A DNA stretch of 64,000 bases from Reticulitermes speratus (GCA_021186555.1 JAJKFL010000006.1:29199478-29263477), one strand, 5' to 3'. Counted from the stretch's first letter, positions 1 through 13,875 are shown. Program-made: numbers and translations. Notes: a model not told the origin generated them from the letters alone.

Positions 1-802
1 GATCATTCTATGTCACAGAAATTTACAAATGATATAGTAAAGTTGCGGATGATTTAACATGGCACCGAATTGTAGAAAGATAGTATGGAAGATGGCAGAT
101 AATTTCACATGACAGAGATTTCTGTAAAACTGTATAGTAAACTGACAGATTATTTTAGGGAACTATATCAATAAAGCTACAAAATAAATCGCAAGTACAC
201 GTATTTTATTGAATATCATAGTCAGAACTTTCCAGCGGCTTGTTTTCTGTTCTTGTTTTATAGTAAACCTGTATTATGAAGTTCAGCACTTGCTGTAAAC
301 CATGTCGAGACGACCACTCGCACTAAGGTAGTGCAGTATGAGCACAAGCAAACGATAAACGATTGTAATTATGCGCTACTATTCGCGAAGCCAAAAAGAT
401 GCCACTCATTGCTATCACTTCGAAATACTTAAATGAATTCGACCTGTGCAGAAAGAAAGTCGACGGGTATCTTCCTGCATAAGTTTACGCTTTCGTGCCA
501 AAATTGTATGTATAAATTGAGCTTCTGTTTGAGTGCTGAAATGAGATAACGGTGTCAAGTCGTCTCGTAAATTATGATTAGGGCTGAAGTGAATAGGAAG
601 AGGTTGTTATAGCTATGTTACGAAACACAACTCAAGCATTCTTGACACTGTAATGAACACCTTAAATATCCAGGCTCGCTATCTTCCTCCGAGCTTCATT
701 GTCATACACTTCCAAACTCGTTAACCGCACAGCAATTTTAATTACACTGTCCAGTTTTAGTTATGGCACTGAAAATGCATCATAACTTCACACTGAAATA
801 AT

Positions 803-1068
803 GTTTTTTTTTAATGGCGCAACAGTCGCTAGTGTGTCAGGGCCTTCTCATTGTCGAGGTTTCACGATCACATTAAGTTAGACACACCACACTCAGTAGG
901 ACTCCTCTAGATGAGTGATCAGCCCGACGCAGAAATATCAACCTGACAACACACACAACATTCACAAGAGACAGATATCCATGCCCCCCCGTGGGATTCG
1001 AACCCAAAATCCCAGCAAGCGAACGGCCGCAGACCCACACCTTAGACCGCGAGGCCACTGGGATCGGC
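803..1068 (-). repeat. tRNA-derived SINE (family A)
   Basis: Reverse strand begins GCCGATCCCAGTGGCC, has a tRNA-like A box and a GGGTTCGAATCCCAC B box (about 988-1003), then the family-A body ending at a T-run (minus-strand A-tail) near 803-812. It shares head and body with the copies at 4108 and 19453. It is not a functional tRNA gene. Confidence 0.8.
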
Positions 1069-3727
1069 GAAATAATGGCTTAGGACTTTCGATATAGATA
1101 AATAAAATTCATTACCACATTCACAACATCCCGACTGTTGACTTTACCCTGAGCCAGTTAAATTAACTCGAAGTTCTTAAACCAAATTTCTTTAAGATGC
1201 CTTGTGATATTATCTACCTATATAAGTCCAAATTCCCAAAATGGCCTCTTTCCTTTAAGTTCTCCGGCTAGAAATGTTTATGTATTGGCTTTATCTCATA
1301 TATGCTTTGTTCATATACCACATATCTCACTTTTCGTTACATAACTAATAGGGAAAAAGAACTCAAACAAACGCACAGCTTCTTTTGGTAAAACAGCAGA
1401 TGGTGGTGAAACTTTCTTAGGTAAATATTCTTACTGAATTCAAAATATTTCAATGTGCATTGTCTGAGAAGAGCTCACACAGAATTTAGAGCTTTAGGAA
1501 TTATGCTCTATTCATCAGTTTTCTTTCCCTTTGCCATCGCGAGCATTATAATTCACCATATTTCAGTCGGTAATTTTGCCTTTATATAGACTACAATGTA
1601 AATCATTTTCAGGGCCATGCAAATCTAAAACACCCCTTGTCAGGATTTACATGTCCGCACAATTATACAGTTTCACAAAACACGAAGCATTCTATTCTTA
1701 CTGTTTACACTAACTCAATATGCCTACTGCGCCAACTCGAAATGTTTCAATGACATATGCTTTTCTATCAAAACTTTGGAAACGTAAATTCATGACCAAA
1801 CGCTTAGAGGTCAATAGAAACATGTCAGACACATACTCTAAAAGTTAATTTTGAATATTTGTCTGTTTACTTCGCTTTCACAAATGTATCGATCACAAAG
1901 ACGAGTTTTTAACGTCACTGATATAGTGGAAAGAGCGACATACATATACAAAGTTTGCTCACACTCGGAGGACAGGCATTGACACAGGTCATGGCAATGA
2001 GGATTAACGCAAAAACACGATAATTATAAACAACCATTACGCGTGGAAAACTTTTGATAAAACAGTCATTCTGTAACAAATTATTTCAACCAAAGGCTTT
2101 AATTTAAATTTAATTAATTACAAATTATAGGACTTTAAACAACTGTGTTGGAGAAACGATTCAACAATTAGCAGTAAAAGCTTGTGACAAAGCGTAACAG
2201 GTCCGTGTGTAATGATGTAACGAATTCGCCAGATTGACGTTACATTAGTTATAAATACAAACATCTGAATGGCTGAAAAACCGATAAAACACAGATAAAT
2301 CTCACACATAGGACAAATACACATGGCATGTTATTTTCACTTTGAAAGTCCAACTAACTTATGAGATATTCTTCCCTTCAGCACATAACCTAATGAAAGA
2401 GAAATACATTTCTTTGCTTTTCTAGTTCAGTGTTTCAGAGCAACAACATGTGACAACACAAGAGTACAGAAGGCATTACAATGATAACGGAAGCTTATGT
2501 GAAGAAGAATGAAAAGGGTTACGATCGTTTTTGGTGGAAAATTAATTTCTGAAAACAAAAAAATACAATAAACACTTTTTAACCAACAGATGCACTATTA
2601 ACGTAGATTGTCACTTAAAATCACTTAAAATTCCCTACATATGTAAGTGTTGATTAATACCACAATGCACGGTGAACAAAGAGTAAAGTTAAAAAAATAC
2701 AAATTCTGATATTGTTTGAGGGGATATTAAACTACTCGTTGTATATGTAATTAAACACAAAACAATTTTACAGAGAAAGTAGACAGACAGCTCAATACGA
2801 CACTGAATCTGACTGCCGTGTCTTTGCCCAAAATGTCTGTAAAGCAATTTTAGTAACAATTTTTCTTCTTCGTGTATTTGCTTCTTAATAATTCATCGCA
2901 TCTCGCCTTCAATTCCCACAAGCTTACATAGAGGCTATAAGCGATGTACGTTCCTTCACGATCACAGTATCGCAAGCTACCTTATCTTTTACACGTATAT
3001 ACCTACAAATATGTAAATCTTCTTTTTCCGGTTGTTGTCTCCGCGCTTCCTATCACGAACCCAACAGAACTCCTCACAACATCACCATATTTCCTCCTCC
3101 GTCTCTCAGTTAATAACTAGCAGAGAACAAACTCTCTCCATTACAAGGACCAATCGGTTATGTGTTGAGAAAATCAATTTATTCATACTCAATCGAAATC
3201 CTTAAGTACAAAATACAAAATAAAAAGACTTTCATGTTAAAAGGCAAGTGAAACCCGTACTGGTAACCAATATGCTTTATTGGTAAAGGCAGTGAGAAAG
3301 TACTGCCATACAGTGCGTGGATCTTTCTGGACGTTCTTCATCCCCATATTTTAAATTCTTGTACTTCTCATATTATATCCCAATTTTATTTCCTAATTAC
3401 ATGAATAAATGTCAGTTAAGCCCCTGTGCCATACTTAAGGAACTGTTTGCGTATTTATATGCCTCCTTTGTGATATTTACAAGGAAATCAATGATATCTC
3501 GAGCTTATAATTTGTAATTCTGCTAGTATTCGAATAAAGGGACCCGCATTAAATTAATACATTGGTAAACGGTCACTTAACGATCACAGAAGTACGCAAT
3601 ATCTTGATCTGGTTTATGTAGGGCGGTATCAGTATCTATAATGTAAACGTCGAATGATGAATTAGAAAGGATTTTCATCAATGACCATGCCATCACCGAG
3701 TTACTACCCCGAAATTTGCCTTTATGT
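1069..3727. other. AT-rich intergenic stretch without recognisable features
   Basis: All ORFs are short and show no family motif, splice pattern or codon bias I can support. No tRNA, rRNA or clear repeat structure is visible. Confidence 0.5.
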
Positions 3728-3848
3728 ACTGAGAAACCCCACTAAAAGCCTCAGTCAGGACAGTCGGTGTCCTGACGGTGATTCGAACATAGTACCTCCT
3801 GTATACACGTCTGTAGCGTTACTGCCATACCAGACGGCTCCATTATAC
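3728..3848 (-). repeat. tRNA-like SINE fragment (different family)
   Basis: The minus strand reads GGAGCCGTCTGGTATGGCAG, then a B-box-like TGTTCGAATCACC and CAGGACACCGACTGTCCTG. This is the layout of a tRNA-derived promoter followed by a short body. Single copy here, so the family is unverified. Confidence 0.5.
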
Positions 3849-4096
3849 TCATTATTGTCATATTACCGATGACTTACCAAGTGGGAAAGAATGGAAAATA
3901 AACAGACTCAGAGTCAAACCCAGGCATGACAAAGCAAAATTAACACTTTTTTCGAGATTCCTTTTCTAAGTGAACACATCTGTATTTACATTTTTATGCT
4001 ATCTTTATTAGTTTGCAAGTTACATGCGTATGAAGGACAAATTAAGGATTTTATAAATTGTACACAGTATAGCCTACAGAGTAAATAGCACAGGTA

Positions 4097-4381
4097 ATGT
4101 AAATGGTGCCGATCCCAGTGGCCGTGCGGTCTAAGGCGTGGGTCTTCGGCCGCTCGCTTACTAGGATCGTGGGTTCGATTTCCACCGGGGATGGATGTCT
4201 GTCTCTTGTGATTGTTGTGTGTTGTCAGGTAGAGGTCTCTGCGACGAGCTGGTCCCTCGTCCAGAGGAGTCCTACCGACTGTGGTGTGTCTCAAATGTGT
4301 GTGACCATGAAACCTCGATGAAACGAGGAGGCCCAGGCCCATATAAGGCTGTCGAGCCATAAAAAAAAAAATGTAAATGGT
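4097..4381 (+). repeat. Full-length tRNA-derived SINE (family A) with target-site duplication
   Basis: The element spans 4108-4370: GCCGATCCCAGTGGCCGTGC head, B box GGGTTCGATTTCCAC near 4173, body, then an A10 tail. It is flanked by a perfect 11-bp direct repeat, ATGTAAATGGT, at 4097-4107 and 4371-4381, the signature of LINE-mediated insertion. It is the best-preserved copy in the window. Confidence 0.92.
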
Positions 4382-4675
4382 AACACCAACGGAGGTGTGA
4401 CCGTGTATATTCTCAGCACCGATCTACGAAGGCATGTGTTATATACACAGCTTCCATTAACCCTGCACCTTCATTCAATATGGTGACAGCCGCACGCTAT
4501 ATGTGATTAATGGCATTTACTGAATACACAGACAACGAAATAAAGTAAAGCACATTCGCATTTTTCTACATAAAATAAATTTATTACTAAAATTTTGAAA
4601 GAATTAGTTATAAATTTAAATTGTGTTGTGTCCAAAAGTAGCATTTTTGTCGGAAGAACTTGAAATAATAATAAT

Positions 4676-4805
4676 AATAGTTTCAGGTTATGGTAATATT
4701 AAATTGGTTGAAGGATGCAGACTTGATTAAACTGGCTCAGGACAGGATCCAGGGGTGGGCAGTTTTTGTACAAGAAGAGAAAATTCTTGACCAGATGAAT
4801 GTCAG
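4676..4805 (+). pseudogene. Short LINE C-terminal fragment
   Basis: GGTAATATTAAATTGGTTGAAGG...GACTTGATTAAACTGGCTCAGGACAGGATCCAG translates, with one shift, to DNIKL...DLIKLAQDRIQ, the last conserved block of the same LINE family. Confidence 0.55.
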
Positions 4806-4866
4806 TTACTTAAGCGGTACTCCACTCCATGTTGTTAGTGGTGTTGACAAGTAGCGTTGCTTGCTT

Positions 4867-5024
4867 GGGATACTGCACAGCGTCGAGTGGTAATCCTTTA
4901 CCGACGTTTCGGGACAGCCTATAGGTACCATCTTCAAGGGTCAAGAAGTCCTGATCCTTGAAGATGGGATACGTTGTCCCGAAACGTCGGTAAAGGATTA
5001 CCACTCGACGCTGTGCAGTATCCC
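4867..5024. mobile_element. Perfect 50-bp inverted repeat enclosing hammerhead-like remnants
   Basis: GGGATACTGCACAGCGTCG at 4867 begins an arm of 50 bases matched perfectly by 4975-5024 in reverse. The interior dyad CCATCTTCAAGG/CCTTGAAGATGG carries a TTGAAGA core followed by stem II GGGA...TCCC and GAAACGT (4981-4987). The first core C is U, so this copy is probably inactive. Confidence 0.7.
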
Positions 5025-6197
5025 AAAAAAGCGCAGATCTAAAAGAGAATGCAGCATTATAAAACTGAAAATCCTTGTTGGAACTGTGACAGATTGCGAC
5101 TCAGCACGTCTTTGGAAACATTCACGTACACCATTAAATTCAGATGGGTTTAACCTTCCAGATTCACCCAGAAACTATCAAATGGATACAGAGTGATATT
5201 ATGGCGAGGCAAATACTGCTGTAAACTGACTCTGTCCACTGACCAACACTTACAGCCGAGACCTTCCTACTCTAGTTTTTTCCACTTCTCGCACCAACAG
5301 ATATCTATCGTCAGTTGTTTGTATAGAGCATTAGCTGCAATAAACTGATTTGTAACGAAATGAAAGAGAATTTCGTTTCATTGTTAGGGACACTGGGATA
5401 TTTTTCTCTTCGTGATCTCCAGAGCCACAGCTGATATCCTGTCCAAAGAGGCTCAGGAACGGACATAATGTGATACTGACTGCAACATTTCGTGAAGAAA
5501 AAATCAAGAATTCATGGAAATTTAACCTCCTCTGAAGTGTAAGTACTGATCGCCAAGTGCTTAGACACAGCAGAAAATTAATATATTAAGTGCATTATCC
5601 CCTACAGCACGACACTTGTTCAATCACATACATCAGGTTAATTTGCGTAGGCTATGTTAAAAAAAATAAGATGGCGCTATGAATTTTATATTGTATAACA
5701 AGGAGAGAACAAACGATATTTTGATATTGGATATATTTTTGGGGATAAGAAATTTAGACTTAAAGTCGTTTTCACGTAGTAAAGGGCCTGTACGTTAGCC
5801 ATCAAACAGATGAAAGAATAACGTTAAAGACTGTGGAACTAATGGCGGAAGACGCACAATTGTCCCTATAAATAACACTAATGACATGGCCAAGAATAAA
5901 TCCCCCAACATCCACGACATAGCTTTTAGTTTTACCGAGTTATTACTGTTATTTAATAATACCTCAGTTGCAGACGTAAATCGACAGCAATAACAATCAT
6001 AAAATAAGCAGCTCTGTCTAGGGCAATATGAAGAATGTTTAGCCTTCCATACACGGACGTGCAAATGACGGGAAGCGTCTGATCACTTGCGTTGTTCTCT
6101 GTGAACTGCCTTCCTCAGGTCAATCTCACGTCCGTGTACGGACAGCAAAAGCTGATTTTGTGGTAATGGACTTAAGCGTGACTAACTACGTGTCAAA

Positions 6198-6475
6198 GGC
6201 CGTGCCATGGCTCAGGCTGTTAGTCTCACCGCGGAGGCCCGGGTTCGATTCCGGGTCAGTCCATGTGGGATTTGTGGTGGACAAAGTGGCACTGGGACAG
6301 TTTTCCCAGAGTACTTCGGTTTTCCCGGTCAATTTCATTCCACTAGTGCTCCATTACAAGGAAAAACTGAAAAAAATCATCTTCTCCATCACCTTCATCA
6401 CAGAGTTGCACAATAAGCCTCAAGGCTGCGGTGCGTCCGTAGTATCTGCTGCGGGGCCCTTCACCACAAAAGAAA
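6198..6475 (+). repeat. tRNA-derived SINE (family B), arm of an inverted pair
   Basis: Starts GGCCGTGCCATGGCTCAGGC, has B box GGGTTCGATTCCGGG near 6240, then a conserved body ending TGCGGGGCCCTTCACCACAAAA. The same unit lies in the opposite orientation at 6625-6897. The ORF of 120 codons across it is a by-product. Confidence 0.85.
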
Positions 6476-6624
6476 CTACGTTTCAAAATCGGAATAGAAA
6501 TACAGTGGGAATATGTAGGTAGTGTTAACACAAATTAAGGGCACCAACAGAGGGGTCCAAAACAAGACATAACCGGGGTTCTAATCCTTATGTGTTTCTC
6601 TATCGATAATACAGCTTTTTTCTT

Positions 6625-6897
6625 TTTTGGTGAAGGGCCACGCAGCAGATGCTACGGAAGCACCGCAGCCTTGAGGCTTATTGTGCAACTCTGTGATGAA
6701 AATGATTAGTTTTTTCGTTTTTACTGTAATGGAGCACCGGTGGAATGAAATTGACAGGGAAAACCCGACGTACTCGGGGAAAAACCTGTCCCAGTGCCAA
6801 TTTGTCCACCACTAATCCCACATGGACCGACCCGGGATCGAACCCGAGCCTCCGCGGTGAGAGGCCGGCGACTAACCGCCTGAGCCATGGCACGGCC
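6625..6897 (-). repeat. tRNA-derived SINE (family B), opposite arm
   Basis: Minus strand begins GGCCGTGCCATGGCTCAGGC at 6897 and ends with GGCCCTTCACCAAAAAAG near 6625. With the plus-strand copy 150 bp away it could fold into a long RNA hairpin if transcribed through. Confidence 0.85.
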
Positions 6898-7377
6898 TAA
6901 TACATCCTTAGTAAGAACTGAAAATCTCGTGCAGATAATCGTAAGAACGAGGCGGACAGAACACAGTTCAATAAAACACGGGAACGTATTGACAGAACGT
7001 GTATCGCTGAGTGACTGAATGGAAACCAGCCGGCGCAATAGAGCCTTCAGTGGAGGAACGGATCGATGTGTTGTGTACTGCAGTGCTCTGTGTAAGGTCA
7101 CAGCACACTCTGACCCAAATTTGGTCCTAAAATCACCAAGAACGACGCTTCGATCGCCTACGGATTTTAGTACCAACCTTCCGGAAAATACCAGCAGAGA
7201 ATTCCTGGCAGAAATTATAAAGCATAATGTCCTGTTGCGTAGATGTCTAGTCCAACAGATATGCCGATGAATTGTCACCTTATTGACTTTGTTTCTTTGT
7301 TGGATTTTTATGACTAACTTACTACTTAGACACATATTCTCTATACTTCAAATTTGTCGCAAAGGATCCGAACGTCA

Positions 7378-7760
7378 AAAAATAAGCATTCGAATTTTCA
7401 TTCCAATTTATTATGCCTTAGCTACTTGCTTCAGTCCCAATTTAAATTGCCTTCAAGCTACTGTATAAAACTTTTAAAAATAAAGGTAAATTCCTACAAA
7501 AAAAATACACTTCATTTGTGAGATCTCACAATTGCGAATCATTCATTACAGTTACCATAGTCGATCCGTAATTCTGAGATCTCACAAAAGAAAGGTGCAT
7601 TTTTGTAAGCTTTTATCTTTACTTTTAAAAGTTTTACGCAATAGCCTGACGATGGTCAAATTGGGACCGAAACAAGCAACTAAGCAATTATAAGTACATA
7701 AATTTTATGTTATTAATGCATAGTTGTGTCAGACGGAAAATTTGAATGCTTATTTATTTA
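7378..7760. mobile_element. Inverted-repeat element with hammerhead-like motif
   Basis: Imperfect arms: AATAAGCATTCGAATTTTC (about 7381) pairs with GAAAATTTGAATGCTTATT (about 7736). Inner arms from CTTAGCTACTTGCTTCAGTCCC (7417) to GTGAGATCTCAC pair with 7570-7684. The right arm contains CTGACGA (7646-7652), a stem II GGTC...GACC and GAAAC (7669-7673). The left arm has a decayed copy. No protein is encoded. Confidence 0.65.
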
Positions 7761-10700
7761 TCTAGAATAACAACGGGATGACAATCGTGAAGTTAGTTCA
7801 AACGTTGCTATATTTGTGCCTGTTGACAAATAATAATTAAATTCAACAGATGTACAAACAAATTACAGACATGTGTACATCTGTTGGATTGTATTAATTA
7901 ACACAGCGGAATACACCACACGCATATTAAAAACAATAACTCACACACAAGGTGCAGGCATATTCAAAATTATCTCCGTAACAAATTTCGCAAGCTTAGC
8001 TCCTACGTTTCATTACCTAATGCCCTACAACCAAACCTTAAGAAAACTGTCGAATGCCTACCACGTTGCTACTTTATACTTCATAAAAATACTGCCATAA
8101 CACAGGTTGCGCATTTACCAAAATTCATTACAGTGCATCACGTTAAGTCATTCGCGTGCCGCCATGTTGTAAATACTGAATCGGTGTTGGAGTGGTCCCC
8201 TGTACTGTCCTGAAAATGCTGGCGGCAGGTTCCTTCCAAAAGTGGTACTTCGCAAAAACCCTCACAATCTTAATTTCGACAGATAAGAAATCTTCAAACT
8301 TTCATGTTATTAATAATATAAAGACGCTCATAAATGTAGCCAATAGGCTTACACGTACTATCGTGAATTACTCGTCGACCCATCTACACGCATGTTTCCC
8401 CGAACCGGCTCACAAAACATTGCACTCATTAACAAGCACCACATAGGACCTATGGTTTCACATTTTAGTTTCTGTAATTACAGTACCGTTTAGTTTCGCG
8501 GCAGTACATATCTCCGAAACGTCGGGACTCACCTGCTGGGCCCAAGAAACAGCAATAAGTATATTCACTGTCGTGAAAACATCAAATCGCCTATGGCTTA
8601 CATGACGAAAAAATGTTTCACTTCCAACAGCCCCACCCGTAAGAAGTCTGAATTCTCGGGCTTTTTTCTCACACAGGGCCCTAACAAAGTCATTTTTCAG
8701 CACAGCCCAACCGTGAAGCGAAATTATGCGTTGTGAGGCGGCCCGTCTTCGGAGGACGCAAATCAATAACTGTGTGTAGGTATAATATTAAAAGGAATAC
8801 ACAGTTTATCCGTTTGCATGGAAGTTTTAAATTTTTATGTAATGTCAAAAACAAGAAGAAGAATATTATATTAATTACTTTAGATTGTCACTACACTGAA
8901 CGCTAAATATATCACTGCTCACTGTTGTAAATATTCTCACACGATCAGTCTACAACGCAACAGAGCTGTTAAAAAGTTTTAGCTTTCTGTTTTACCGTGG
9001 TGCTAGGATGTGTGTGTCGCTATGTAATGATTAAGGACGGCGCCGTACGTATATCGTACATTGTACAGCTGCTTAGAACCGAAGAACGGCGAACTGTTCT
9101 GCATGTTTTCAAATGTACTAAAAATAAATTCCCGAGAAATTTAATTCTCACTGCAAGTTGCTGAACGTACAGACATTTCGGCAGTTTCCATTCGTTTGGA
9201 AATGACAGCGCCTGCAATAAATTGTCCCGTAAGTTAATATGCCTTAATTTTTGCTTCTTCTTATATAACAACGACCTCAGGCTGACGACAAAACTACAGT
9301 CACGACTGGAATTCTGGACATTTTCCATCTTCTGAGACAAATGCACCCTACAAAGTTTCGGAGGCTGGATTTGTCTCCATCTTCAGTTGGAAGGAAAAAC
9401 GTGCAGTCCGTAATCTAATGGGCCGGTTAGAAATAACTGTTCTTATGTCCGCGACTATGAAGTGATACCATCACAAGAAACCTTTGAAGTTAAAATACGA
9501 GAAGAGAGGCCCAGGGGACGTGCCTTTAAACTGTAATCTGAAGTGTCTCTACAGCACCATTATGTCTCTTTACGCTTAGCACTCTTCTTTGTACATGCCG
9601 GAAAGAACATCACACAGAGTAGTTGCGTTTATCTACTACACATAACTTGGAGGTGCTCTCAGAGCCATGTTATTGGTTTTCAAAATTAATAATTCACAAA
9701 AACGTTCTAGATATATTGCAATCTTGGCACCTTTCTGGCCAAAATAATTAGGATTATAGGTAATAAACAATCATGCTTTTTATGTTGTTATTATTATATT
9801 TTAGATAATCATTTGTTTGGGATTTCATATGTAAATAATTTAGAACCATACCGATTTTTAGCATCTTACAGTAAATTGCGGTGTGAGAATTATTGTTACA
9901 TGAAAATTTCTTTCAACAGTGATGCTAGCAAGATGAGGGAGACAACAAATACGAGGCTGTAATGACATTCATACAGATATTTTCAAAGATCATACAGTTC
10001 AATTACTAACTAAATTGGAGACATAGCCATCGGCCCACGTCGTACTATATGACTGCTTCTAGTTACGGAAAGCAAACTTAAAATTATATTATAAAGGAAG
10101 TAATGAAAAAGTTACATAATACTGATTCCACGTCATGAGTTTTCCAGCACTTCCATAATTGACAACTCTGCCATAAAATGAAGCAGTCGGAAGCTGTTAT
10201 AAATTAACAGCATTAAAGTCCTTAAAAATGAGCAGACCTACGGACGTCAGCATCCTTAATTTTTTGCGGCGAATCAACTTCAGTAGGAAGAAGACTTTCA
10301 GTTTCACAGAACTTATATTTGAAAGAAATTGCAGTGCAAACACTCTCAAGAAACTCGTATTGGTTTAAAATTATAAGCGTATATCCTATTAGCATGGTCT
10401 CCTCTCACGCAATAATAGTGAGAATATATTGCACTAGGCCACTTCTACAATTACCTCAAAATTTTGAGTGACCTACAATGAGTGTTTGGTATAGGAATCG
10501 GTTGATTAAACTGAATGTTTGAGTACTAATGTTACAGTAATCATTTCTTCAAGATCAGTCAATTACATAACAACACAGATGTGAAACTAACACGCGTTCC
10601 TAACACAATTTTGTAGTCTGACTGAAACAATCTGCTCTTGTTTCGAAATCTCAGCTGATTCGCCAGCTTGAATAGACTTAAAATGAGATTTCATATAGTT

Positions 10701-10857
10701 GTAAACATTAATAATATACTACGATGGTAATATCTCTACAAAGGCCATACATATGGACATGCAAAGCACCAGACTTTGGTGTATAAAAGTGATAATAAAA
10801 CGCCTATTACCAATTCATTTCGCGTCCTCTGTAATATAGAGCATATAAGAAGATAAT
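7761..10857. other. Intergenic stretch without supported genes
   Basis: The minus frame at 8458-8766 contains RRFDVFTTVNILIAVSWAQQ, faintly like the VFWxMTP repeat. Otherwise only short, featureless ORFs occur. Confidence 0.45.
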
Positions 10858-11005
10858 AAAGGCAAAGGTAAAGCTCACCCTATAACATGCCATGAAGGCA
10901 CAGAGGAGTAGAGGTACAGCTCTACTTTTTCTTTAACCTCGGCGCCAGATGGGGGTGCGTGGTTAACGCCATGTCCCGGTCGCTTTACCCCCGGGAATGG
11001 TATCT
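10858..11005 (-). repeat. SINE family C, body fragment
   Basis: Plus strand reads AAAGGTAAAGCTCACCC...CATGAAGGCACAGAGG...CTTTAACCTCGGCGCCAGATG, the shared tail/body of family C; the tRNA head is absent. Confidence 0.75.
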
Positions 11006-11952
11006 TACAGCGTAGCACTTTCATATGTTGAGGCTTGTGTCACTCTTACTGTCAGCCAACAAATACGAAAACTTAAATAAGTATCTTACGTTTGTTGTAA
11101 GTGAAAAAGATAAACAGTGGACATAAACACAACGAAATATTCGTATATTAAGCCCCTGGCACTTGACTCAAAGCAATGTTTTCATTAGAATAAACCCCAG
11201 ATATCATAACAATATGCATCTTGTCATGTTAAATAAACAAATGTCATTTCATTATTAAACAAATCTTTTCCTAAACAGTAAATTAAATTTACGTCCAATA
11301 ATAAACTTCATCCAGGCTAGATGTGAAAGGATTCATATTCTCTGTAGATTGTATGAAGTTGTTTTGAATGGAAAAACTACAAGACACGGCCACCTCATAT
11401 TTCATTCAATAAACAAAATTAAAACTCCCGAAAACGGAAGTTTGTTAAATACGAACTGCGAAAGCCATATATTTTACGTAAATAAATTATGTTTTACGAC
11501 GGATCAAACTTCAGTTAAATGAACGTAAAGGGAGAAAGTTTGAAGTGAAGTTTTCCCGTTATTTGAATGTTCTGTCATGGACTTCGAACATCTATCCAAC
11601 TTGTATGGAAAAACTTTTCACACAGGTGGCTTACGTGTGGCTGGATATCTACAGCCACTGGGGACGGTCATCGAAAGACAAAATCGAGAAGCTAGTACTG
11701 TGAGTAGCACTGAGGCATATGCACTGTAAGTAATGAAGTTCTACTGCTTGGCGTCTGAGCTGTGGAGACTGGCGGCGTGCTATGTGCATGCACAAGTCTG
11801 TACTGTCTTTGTACTTACGCATCTGTCTGCAAATCTAGCACAAGTTTTATCTACTGAGCCGGTCAACAGTGTCTCCATCTGTGTAACTACGTGCTTTTGT
11901 CGCAGATTTTGGCACTTGACCATTTTTCACATCGTAACATCTCACCTCACTC

Positions 11953-12125
11953 GGGCCGTGACATGCCTCAGGCAGTTAGTCGCCAGACTCTCACCGCGGA
12001 GGCCCGAGTTCAGTCCCACCCCGGTCCATGTGGGGTTTGTGGTGGAAAAAATGTGGCACTAGAGCAGGTTATTCTCCTAGTACTTCGGTTTTCCCCTGTT
12101 AGTATCATTCCACCGATGCTCCATG
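11953..12125 (+). repeat. SINE family B, 3' truncated
   Basis: GGGCCGTGACATGCCTCAGG head, degenerate B box GAGTTCAGTCCC, and the body to TTCCACCGATGCTCCAT. It lacks the last third of the full-length copy. Confidence 0.75.
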
Positions 12126-13414
12126 CTCATTCAGTCAATCGTCGACGCTAAATATTCTCAACAATTGACAGCGTCGTTAAATAACACATTCTTCACTTCA
12201 CCTCACACTGAAACAGTATTTCCCCAAGGTCAAACACCGCTGATACTAAAGCTTTTTGTTAGATATAACACAGAGCCAGTTCGATCCACAGCCCATCCTA
12301 CATAATTCAGCTCGTCTTTTGCTGTACTCTAAAAACAGCACCCTTCAGACAGATCACCTGACCAGTACATAAAATTACAAATCGTACGCCCAATAGACCC
12401 TGCCAATTGCACGATGCATGGAGTACAGAGTTTTTGGGCCTTTCCTTGACTAAATAAACATGTTATATGCCGCAATAAAATAAACTCCAAAATCCTTTCG
12501 CTATTCTAGAAACAAATAAGGTGAAATAAAACTTGGGCCAAGCCAAGCCGTTACATGGTTACACGGCATATCATAGCGACAAGCTAACCTGGCACATGCT
12601 TTACACATCACTCCACACCATACGTTCTCGTGTATTATAGGCCTATACTGTGCAAAGGCATGCATAAGTGTGCTAACACATGAACACATAAAAACAGATC
12701 AAAATACATGCACTTATCCTTACATATACACGAAAATACAAATACGTATACATGCAAACTTACAAAAATACATAAATGGACAGAATAATTCACTCAGTTA
12801 ATCTATTACGCGTGTTTCGTTAACGCGAATTGGCTATGATGAGACTGACGAATAGGTGAAAACTGTTTGTACAACGCGAACTATCGCATACGAGTGTTGG
12901 CTTTCACGCGATTTCAACGGCCATATTACTTTCGATGACGGGTCAAAGTGTTCTGATCTGACCCTACTTTTATTACGCAATTTTCTACCACGCGAGGTAT
13001 CACAATAACGTGACTACCGCGTCATAGCAGGACTGCATAATACACAGCACACTATAATATGCATACACACACAGACATATAAATAGGCTATATGCAGAGT
13101 GACAGTTCTGAGTACGGACTAAAGTAAAACCTCGCGCAATACATTGCAACGCGCTCATACTGCAAAACTTTGAAATTTACTACGCGTAGCGATTTCATAT
13201 TTTTTTAAAAACCTTTAGTTTCTCCTTCTTTGTATACATCATACCAGCCGGCATATTACATATAGATCATACAATTGTTCCATTAACCATCTGTTTCGGA
13301 ATCCTATTCTCGGTATCTCCCCCCGGCCTATACGTGTAATGCTTGGCATCAAAGTAGCTGTAGTGAAAAATTCTAACTATATCAAAAAAACACTACCCAC
13401 TAACTCTACTCTAC

Positions 13415-13875
13415 TTACAGCAAGGCATGTTTCGGTCTTTTATGCATATATTTTTTATACATAGAGTGTAAGTCGGACAGCTCATATTGTCCTATGGCCC
13501 CAAAGAGGGGGTTAGTGTGGGATGTGCACTGATCGTAAAATCGGGCCGCTAGTTTCAGAATATACGTACGAATATAGTTGATGTCCAAAGAGGAGTGTAG
13601 GCTAATGATGGGTGTACATTTCGGGGAATTAGAGATGACCCTCAAGCATTTATTCTGTATTATTTGTAGTTGTTGATATGTGGAGTCACTAATGGAACAC
13701 CAAACCGGGGCAGTGTACGACAATGTAGATCGGATAGATGTTGTGTATAAAAGAAGCTTCGTTGATGGTGACAATGTTGAGTCCCTGGCCAGAAGAGGGA
13801 AAAGTTTTATGAGATTCCCAAGCGTCGTACCGGTCCGTCTCTTGATGTGAGCGGAGTAATTCAGCGTGGGAGCGA
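13415..13875 (-). pseudogene. Non-LTR retrotransposon (Jockey-like) reverse transcriptase C-terminus, relic
   Basis: Minus-strand translation gives LNYSAHIKRR...LGNLIKLFPLLARDS, then STKLLLYTTSIRSTLSYTAP, VWCSISDSTYQQLQIIQNKC and a tail. This is the typical end of Jockey-type ORF2 after the polymerase core (thumb and downstream region). It is 5' truncated, with no catalytic YxDD in range. Confidence 0.82.

Noticed and set aside
4108-4190. Possible tRNA genes (also at 20990-21100 and 28192-28270).
   Set aside because: They have A and B boxes but lack a complete cloverleaf, and are fused to repeated bodies with tails and target duplications; they are SINE heads.
4957-4990. Counting the 4.9-kb motif as an active hammerhead.
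   Set aside because: The first core base is U (UUGAAGA), a change expected to abolish cleavage; kept only as a degraded relative.
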